A stretch of 19,793 nt of DNA from Rhodoferax sp. (GTDB taxonomy: Bacteria > Pseudomonadota > Gammaproteobacteria > Burkholderiales > Burkholderiaceae): assembly GCA_028292075.1 (NCBI GenBank), contig JAQGNA010000422.1, forward strand, positions 1-19,793, given 5' to 3'. Shown here piece after piece: positions 15,277-19,793 of the stretch. Each line of letters begins with the position of its first letter. Position 1 is the first letter of the stretch. The notes under the pieces were generated by a model, which worked only from the letters and a program-made list of their open reading frames with translations, was not told the DNA's origin and searched no databases. The position numbers and the translations under genes are program-made.

Positions 15277-16095
15277 ATGAAAAAAACACTCGACAAACTG
15301 CTGCTTGGCGTCTGCGTGATCCTGCTGGTGTCGCCGGCCATCAGCTTCTTCCTGTGGATGCTGTCGCTGGCCTTCAAGAACGAGGTGGACAACCTGGCGT
15401 ATCCGCCGGTGTTCGTGCCCAGCCCGCCGACCTTCGCCAACTTCGTCAAGGTGTTCGACAGCGGCCCGTTCTTCAAGTACCTGCTGAACAGCATCGTGGT
15501 CTCGGGCCTGGCCACAGGCATCGCCTTGCTGATCGGGGTGCCGGCGGGCTACGGCATCGCGCGGCTCAAGGCGAAAAAGCTGTTGATGGTGATCATGATC
15601 GCGCGCATGACGCCGGCCATCAGCTTTCTGATTCCGCTGTTCACGCTGTTCCAGGCGCTGGGGCTCACGGGCACGCTGGCGCCGGTCATCATCACCCACC
15701 TGGTGATCACGGTGCCGATCACGGTCTACATCGTCTCGGGCTACTTCGAGACGCTGCCGAACGAACTCGAAGAAGCGGCGGTGGTCGACGGCTGCTCGCC
15801 ATGGCAGCGGTTCCGCCACATCGCGCTGCCGCTGGCGCGCCCGGGCATCACGGTGGCGGCGATCCTGGCCTTCATCTTCTCCTGGAACAACTTCATCTTC
15901 GGCGCGGTGCTGGCGGGGCGCGAGACGCGCACCCTGCCGGTGGCGATCTACAACGTGCTGACCTTCGAGCAGATCGCCTGGGGCCCGCTGGCCGCCGCCG
16001 CGCTGCTGGTCACGTTGCCGGTGTTGCTGCTCACGCTCATCATCCAGAAAGAGATCGTCGGTGGCCTCACGGCTGGCGGCGTCAAGGGCGGCTGA
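15277..16095 (+). CDS. ABC sugar transporter permease, MalG/UgpE-like
   Basis: The second membrane subunit of the importer, 272 residues. Six hydrophobic segments are visible, beginning at about 6-28. The EAA loop is EEAAVVDGCSPWQRFRHIAL (165-184), and FIFSWNNFIFGAVL (199-212) is the conserved MalG-type block. Two in-frame ATGs stand six bases apart (15271 and 15277). AGGGA at 15264-15268 is only two bases from the first but eight from the second, so I prefer 15277. The gene starts 16 bases after the first permease stop. Confidence 0.92.
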   Translation: MKKTLDKLLLGVCVILLVSPAISFFLWMLSLAFKNEVDNLAYPPVFVPSPPTFANFVKVFDSGPFFKYLLNSIVVSGLATGIALLIGVPAGYGIARLKAKKLLMVIMIARMTPAISFLIPLFTLFQALGLTGTLAPVIITHLVITVPITVYIVSGYFETLPNELEEAAVVDGCSPWQRFRHIALPLARPGITVAAILAFIFSWNNFIFGAVLAGRETRTLPVAIYNVLTFEQIAWGPLAAAALLVTLPVLLLTLIIQKEIVGGLTAGGVKGG

Positions 16096-16135
16096 GTGCG
16101 CTCGTTGTCTTCATAGCAATTCAAAGAGATATCCC

Positions 16136-17200
16136 ATGGCATCAGTCACCTTATCCGGCATCGAAAAAAACTTCGGCGAAACCCGCGTCATCAAGGGCGT
16201 GGACATTGCCATCGGCGACGGCGAGTTCGCCGTGTTCGTCGGCCCCAGCGGCTGCGGCAAGTCGACGCTGCTGCGCATGATCGCCGGGCTCGACGACCCG
16301 GCCGCCGGGCAGATCCGCATCGGCGACCGCACCGTCAACGGCCTCGCGCCGAAGGAGCGCGGCGTGTCGATGGTGTTCCAGACTTACGCGCTCTACCCGC
16401 ACATGACCGTGCGCGACAACATGGGCTTCGGCCTGATGATTTCCGGCACCGAGCAGAGCACCATCGGCAGCAAGGTGGCCGGCGCCGCGAAGATCCTGGG
16501 CCTCGACAAATTGCTCGACCGCCTGCCGCGCCAGCTCTCGGGAGGCCAGCGCCAGCGCGTGGCCATGGGTCGGGCCATGGTGCGCGATCCGCAGGTGTTC
16601 CTGTTCGACGAACCCTTGTCCAACCTCGACGCCAAGCTGCGCGTGCAGATGCGTACCGAGATCCGCGCGCTGCACCAGCGGCTCAAGACCACGTCGATCT
16701 ATGTGACGCACGACCAGATCGAGGCCATGACCATGGCGGACCGCATCATCGTGTTGCGCGACGGCCTGGTCGAGCAGATCGGCACGCCGGCGCACCTGTA
16801 CGACAACCCGTGCAACACCTTCGTCGCCACCTTCATCGGCTCGCCGTCGATGAACCTCGTGCCGGCCCGCTTGCATGGCGCCTCGGCCACGGCGGACGCC
16901 GGTGGGCATATTCCCTTGCCGACCAGCCAGGCCGCAGCCGGCGAGCGGCGCGTGGTGCTGGGCCTGCGGCCCGAGCACCTGCGGGTGTGCGAGGCCGGCG
17001 CCGCGAATGGCATTCCCTGCACGGTGAAGGTGGTGGAGTTCAGCGGCGCCGACACGCTGCTGACCTGCGACGCGCAAGGCCACATGGTGCAGGCCCTGGT
17101 GCACGACCGCCTGCTGGTCAAGCCGGGCGACGCCGTGACGCTCGACATCGATCCGCAGCTGGTGCATGTGTTCGACGAAGGCACGCAGCAACGGCTGTGA
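16136..17200 (+). CDS. ABC sugar transporter ATPase, MalK/UgpC-like
   Basis: The ATP-hydrolysing subunit of the importer, 354 residues. Walker A is GPSGCGKST (36-44), the Q-loop is Gln82 (VFQTYALYPHMTV), the signature is LSGGQRQR (134-141), Walker B is VFLFDEPLSNLDAKLR (154-169) and the switch is His192 (VTHDQ). The C-terminal third (about 240-354, with LGLRPEHLRV) is a TOBE/OB regulatory domain of the CUT1 type. It is the last gene of the plus-strand run; 48 bases after its stop comes the stop of the convergent otnI. Confidence 0.93.
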   Translation: MASVTLSGIEKNFGETRVIKGVDIAIGDGEFAVFVGPSGCGKSTLLRMIAGLDDPAAGQIRIGDRTVNGLAPKERGVSMVFQTYALYPHMTVRDNMGFGLMISGTEQSTIGSKVAGAAKILGLDKLLDRLPRQLSGGQRQRVAMGRAMVRDPQVFLFDEPLSNLDAKLRVQMRTEIRALHQRLKTTSIYVTHDQIEAMTMADRIIVLRDGLVEQIGTPAHLYDNPCNTFVATFIGSPSMNLVPARLHGASATADAGGHIPLPTSQAAAGERRVVLGLRPEHLRVCEAGAANGIPCTVKVVEFSGADTLLTCDAQGHMVQALVHDRLLVKPGDAVTLDIDPQLVHVFDEGTQQRL

Positions 17201-17208
17201 CGCGCCGT

Positions 17209-17239
17209 GCCGCGGGCTATCGGCAATGCCCGGTGCGGC
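17209..17239. terminator. Imperfect hairpin between convergent operons
   Basis: GCCGC-GGGC (17209-17217) can pair with GCCC (17228-17231) and GCGGC (17235-17239), with a three-base bulge and a ten-base loop. It sits in the 48-base gap between the stops of the transporter ATPase and otnI. No T-run follows in either direction, so a bidirectional terminator role is only suggested by position. Confidence 0.3.
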
Positions 17240-17248
17240 CCGAAGGAT

Positions 17249-18079
17249 TCAGCCGCGCGCCTGCAGGTAAGGCCGCACCCAGCCCAGCCCGGCCGACGTG
17301 CCGCCCGGCTCGCCGCCCCTGAGCGGCCGGTACTCGCAGCCGATCCAGCCGGTGTAGCCCAGCTCGTCCAGCAGCGCGAAGAGATACGGGTAGTTGACCT
17401 CGCCCAGGTCGGGCTCGTGGCGCTCGGGCACGCCGGCGATCTGAATGTGGCCGACATGGCCGCCCGGCAGGTACTGGCGGATCTTCATGGCCACATCGCC
17501 TTCGACGATCTGGCAGTGATAGAGGTCCATCTGGACCTTCAGATTGGCCGCACCCACCTCGCGCACCACCGCGTGCGCCTGGTCTTGCCGGTTCAAAAAG
17601 AAGCCGGGGATGTCACGCGGATTGATCGGCTCGATGAGGATGTCGACGCCCTGCTGTGCGGCTTCGGCGGCGGCCCACTTGAGGTTGGCCACATAGGTGG
17701 CGCGCATGACCTCGGTGTCGGCCGCGAGCAGGCCGGCCATCACGTGGATGCAGGGGCTCTTCAGCAGCTTCTGGTATTGCAGCGCCAGGGCCACACCCAG
17801 ACGGAACTCGTGCTCATGGCCGGGCAGGCTTGCCGTGCCGCGCACGCCGGTGTCCCAGGCCTGGGCGATGGACGCCGTGTCGATGCCACCGGGCGGCGCG
17901 TTGAACAGCGCCAGCCGCAGGCCGTTGTCGTGCAGGCGGGCCGCGATTTCCTCGGCGGGCCAGGCGTAGGGGAAGAGAAATTCCACCGCGCTGAAGCCAT
18001 CTTGCGCGGCCGCGGCAAAGCGGTCGAGAAAGGGCAGCTCGGGGTACATCATCGACAGGTTGGCGGCAAATTGGGGCAT
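17249..18079 (-). CDS. otnI: OtnI-like 2-oxo-tetronate isomerase (hydroxypyruvate isomerase family)
   Basis: A 276-residue TIM-barrel sugar isomerase of the Hyi family. OtnI converts 2-oxo-tetronate to 3-oxo-tetronate in catabolism of four-carbon acid sugars such as threonate or erythronate. Likely metal and catalytic residues can be read: Glu150 (LIEPINPRD), Asp185 (MDLYHCQ), Gln213 ([14 protein letters not shown]) and Glu249 (GCEYRP). The start [20 protein letters not shown] is typical of the family, and GGAG lies six bases upstream of the ATG. It follows otnC by 22 bases in the otnK-otnC-otnI operon. A plain hydroxypyruvate isomerase is the alternative, but the otnC and otnK neighbours favour OtnI. 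Confidence 0.85.
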   Translation of the reverse strand: MPQFAANLSMMYPELPFLDRFAAAAQDGFSAVEFLFPYAWPAEEIAARLHDNGLRLALFNAPPGGIDTASIAQAWDTGVRGTASLPGHEHEFRLGVALALQYQKLLKSPCIHVMAGLLAADTEVMRATYVANLKWAAAEAAQQGVDILIEPINPRDIPGFFLNRQDQAHAVVREVGAANLKVQMDLYHCQIVEGDVAMKIRQYLPGGHVGHIQIAGVPERHEPDLGEVNYPYLFALLDELGYTGWIGCEYRPLRGGEPGGTSAGLGWVRPYLQARG

Positions 18080-18101
18080 GGTGGTCTCCGTCAGGACAAG
18101 G

Positions 18102-18770
18102 CTACCAGCGGGCGCCGAAGGTGGCGCGCAGCTGTTCGATCTGCGGCTCGGCCAGCGGCGCCAGTGGCTCGCCTGGCGCGCACAGCAGCATGAGCCTGGC
18201 CGTCTCCTCCAGCTCCTCGAGCGTGGCCATGGCCGCGGCCGGCGTGTCGTGCCACACGTTGGGGCCCAGGCGCTCGAGCATCACGGCGCGAATCGGCGTG
18301 CCTTGTTCGCCGTAGCGGACGATGGCCCGGGCCACGGCTTCGGCGGCCTCGGGCGCGCCGGGACGGTGGTAGGCGATGAGCGGCACACGGCCGACCTTCA
18401 TCACGAAATACGGGGTCAGCGCCGGCAGCAGTTCGGGGCCGCCGGGCCGCAGGCTCAGCGCGACGCAGTGCGTGCTGTGGGTGTGGATGACACAGCGGGT
18501 TTTTGCATCAAATCGGCCTGCAGCCTTGTAGATACCTTGGTGTAGCGCTATTGTTTTGCTAGCTTTGTCGCCACCGAGCTGCCGCGCGTCAGGGTCCAGC
18601 CGGGCCAGCCGCGCAGGGTCGAGGTGGCCCAGGCAGGCGTCAGTCGGCGTGATGAGAAAGCCGTCGTCCAGCCGCACGCTGATGTTGCCGGCGGTGGCAT
18701 GCACGTAACCGCGCGCAAACAGGCTGGCGCCAATGCGGCAAATCTCTTCGCGGGCCTGGTTTTCGGTCAT
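18102..18770 (-). CDS. otnC: OtnC-like class II aldolase (3-oxo-tetronate 4-phosphate decarboxylase), variant active site
   Basis: A 222-residue class II aldolase/adducin fold. OtnC decarboxylates 3-oxo-tetronate 4-phosphate to dihydroxyacetone phosphate. Family blocks are clear: [10 protein letters not shown] (25-34), [15 protein letters not shown] (41-55), LHQGIY (76-81), HTHSTH (96-101), [15 protein letters not shown] (118-132) and [12 protein letters not shown] (182-193). Two expected residues are absent. The Glu of the PS-x-E motif is Thr73 (ASKT), and the His of the NHGP motif, the third metal ligand, is Leu168 (ERLGPNV). The ATG shares its A with the TGA of otnK (TGATG), showing tight coupling. 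The ORF is open 222 bases upstream but that part is antisense-frame sequence of otnK. DNA at 18500-18567 is AT-rich and oddly coded. The family is certain; activity is uncertain. Confidence 0.85.
   Translation of the reverse strand: MTENQAREEICRIGASLFARGYVHATAGNISVRLDDGFLITPTDACLGHLDPARLARLDPDARQLGGDKASKTIALHQGIYKAAGRFDAKTRCVIHTHSTHCVALSLRPGGPELLPALTPYFVMKVGRVPLIAYHRPGAPEAAEAVARAIVRYGEQGTPIRAVMLERLGPNVWHDTPAAAMATLEELEETARLMLLCAPGEPLAPLAEPQIEQLRATFGARW
18500..18567. repeat. AT-rich, repeat-like patch inside otnC
   Basis: These 68 bases are about 44% GC by hand count, far below the surrounding coding DNA, and use codons rare elsewhere here (ATA, CTA, ACA, runs of AAA). A small inverted repeat, GCTA-nine bases-TAGC, lies at 18547-18563. 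The patch stays in frame and encodes residues about 69-91 of the OtnC-like protein. From memory it resembles short dispersed repeats found between genes in Comamonadaceae; I could not verify this. The encoded LHxxIY still fits the aldolase family, which argues against a simple whole-patch insertion. Confidence 0.3.
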
Positions 18771-19793
18771 CACAACAGCGCGAAGGCTTTGGTGAAAAAG
18801 TCGTCGGTGCCGAAGTTGCCGGACTTCAGCGTGAGGTGCAGGCCGTCGTCGCCCGCGCCGGGCGCCTGGGCCCAGCACCAGGGCACGCCCGGGTCGATCT
18901 GGGGGCCGATCTTGAGTTGCGTCACTTCGAGCGCCTGCACGCAGGCGCCGGAGGTTTCGCCGCCAGCCACCACCAACTGCCGCACGCCGCATTCGGCCAC
19001 CAGCCCGCGGGCGATGGCGGCCAGATGGTGCTCGACCAGGGCGCCTGCCTCGGCCGCGCCGAGCCGGCCCTGCACGGCCTGGATGGTGCCGGCGTCGGCG
19101 GTGGAATACACCAGCACCGGGCCGTGCTGCAACAGGGGCCTGGCCCAGTTCAGCGCGTCGGCCACGGCGGCATCTCCCTGGTCGGCCAATTGAAGCGGGT
19201 CGACGGCGAGCGCCGGCCGGCCGCTGGCCTTGAAGTGCGCCACCTGCCGGTTGGTGGCCTGCGAACAGCTGCCCGAGACCACGGCTCGAAAGCCTTGAGG
19301 CGGAGGCAGTGTGCCGGCGGTGCTTGACGGCGCGATGCCGAAGTTGGCCGGCAATCCGATGGCCACGCCCGAGCCGGCGGTGACCAGAGGCATGTCCTTG
19401 AGCGCGGGGCCGAGCCGCATCAGGTCGGCGTTCGACACCGCATCGACCACGGCCATGCCCACGCCTTCGGCCCGGAGTTGAGCGATGCGCGCGGTCACGG
19501 CTTCGGGGCCCTGGGCCACCACGGCATGGTCGATGAGTCCCACCTTGCGCCGGCTTTGCGCCTGCAGCACCCGCACCAGGTTGGCGTCCCGCATGGGCGT
19601 GAGCGGGTGGTCGCGCATGCCGCTTTCGCTCAAGAGCACGTCGCCCACGAACAGATAGCCCTTGAAGACGGTGCGGCCGTTGTCGGGAAAGGCCGGCGTG
19701 GCAATGGTGAAGTCGGTGCCCAGCGCGTCCATCAGCGCCTCGGCCACCGGGCCGATGTTGCCCTCGGCGGTGCTGTCGAAGGTCGAGCAGTAC
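18770..19793 (-). CDS. otnK: OtnK 3-oxo-tetronate kinase (DUF1537 family), N-terminus beyond window
   Basis: OtnK phosphorylates 3-oxo-tetronate at O4 with ATP, providing the substrate for OtnC. About 341 codons are present and the frame stays open to the right edge, so the N-terminus is missing; the full family length is about 420 residues. At the edge the sequence reads YCSTFDSTAEGNIGPVAEAL, a hallmark of the N-terminal substrate-binding domain. The C-terminal nucleotide-binding domain shows VVSGSCSQATNRQV, LVVAGGETSGACVQAL and APGAGDDGLHLTLKSGNFG, all typical. Its TGA overlaps the otnC start. It is the first visible gene of the operon; a dehydrogenase of the pathway may lie beyond the window. 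Confidence 0.93.
   Translation of the reverse strand, partial: YCSTFDSTAEGNIGPVAEALMDALGTDFTIATPAFPDNGRTVFKGYLFVGDVLLSESGMRDHPLTPMRDANLVRVLQAQSRRKVGLIDHAVVAQGPEAVTARIAQLRAEGVGMAVVDAVSNADLMRLGPALKDMPLVTAGSGVAIGLPANFGIAPSSTAGTLPPPQGFRAVVSGSCSQATNRQVAHFKASGRPALAVDPLQLADQGDAAVADALNWARPLLQHGPVLVYSTADAGTIQAVQGRLGAAEAGALVEHHLAAIARGLVAECGVRQLVVAGGETSGACVQALEVTQLKIGPQIDPGVPWCWAQAPGAGDDGLHLTLKSGNFGTDDFFTKAFALL

Overview
The window is dense, high-GC DNA from a betaproteobacterium, most likely Burkholderiales/Comamonadaceae (Variovorax, Acidovorax or Polaromonas-like). This rests on the lptD-surA-rsmA block divergent from an AmgK-like kinase, the protein types and the codon bias; no rRNA or other strong taxonomic marker is present. 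I see no tRNA, rRNA, CRISPR array, insertion sequence or prophage gene.

Region 1 (1-6692) is housekeeping. On the minus strand lptD, surA and rsmA (cut off by the window edge) form an outer-membrane biogenesis and ribosome-maturation operon. Divergent from it, on the plus strand, lie an AmgK-like sugar kinase and rsmE (16S rRNA m3U1498 methyltransferase). A DUF937/YidB-like gene follows. A perfect 8-bp hairpin separates it from the convergent next unit.

Region 2 (6696-9435), minus strand, is a two-gene unit: an M20 metallopeptidase and, one base after its stop, a monoacylglycerol-lipase-like alpha/beta hydrolase. Upstream of it a 321-bp stretch holds a fragment that reads like a HAMP linker of a chemoreceptor with no intact gene around it.

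Region 3 (9436-19793) is a carbohydrate and sugar-acid island. A D-threo-aldose/L-fucose dehydrogenase-type aldo/keto reductase (minus strand) is divergent from fucU (L-fucose mutarotase), with a near-perfect 16-bp palindrome between them. fucU overlaps a GntR/FCD regulator, followed by a DapA/NanA-superfamily aldolase (TTG start with a strong Shine-Dalgarno sequence) and a complete CUT1-type ABC sugar importer (Tat-exported binding protein, two permeases, MalK/UgpC-type ATPase). Convergent to this, on the minus strand, is an otnK-otnC-otnI operon (otnK cut off by the window end) of the four-carbon acid-sugar (tetronate) pathway.

A plausible reading: a 6-deoxy or related sugar is imported, anomerised by FucU, oxidised by the aldo/keto reductase and, after steps encoded elsewhere, cleaved by the aldolase to pyruvate and an aldehyde. 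The Otn enzymes convert a 2-oxo-tetronate to dihydroxyacetone phosphate. The lactonase and dehydratase needed to close the first route are not in the window, so the substrate is inferred. The most unusual local signals are the OtnC-like protein, which lacks two residues that are catalytic or metal-binding in class II aldolases, and the AT-rich, oddly coded patch inside its gene.
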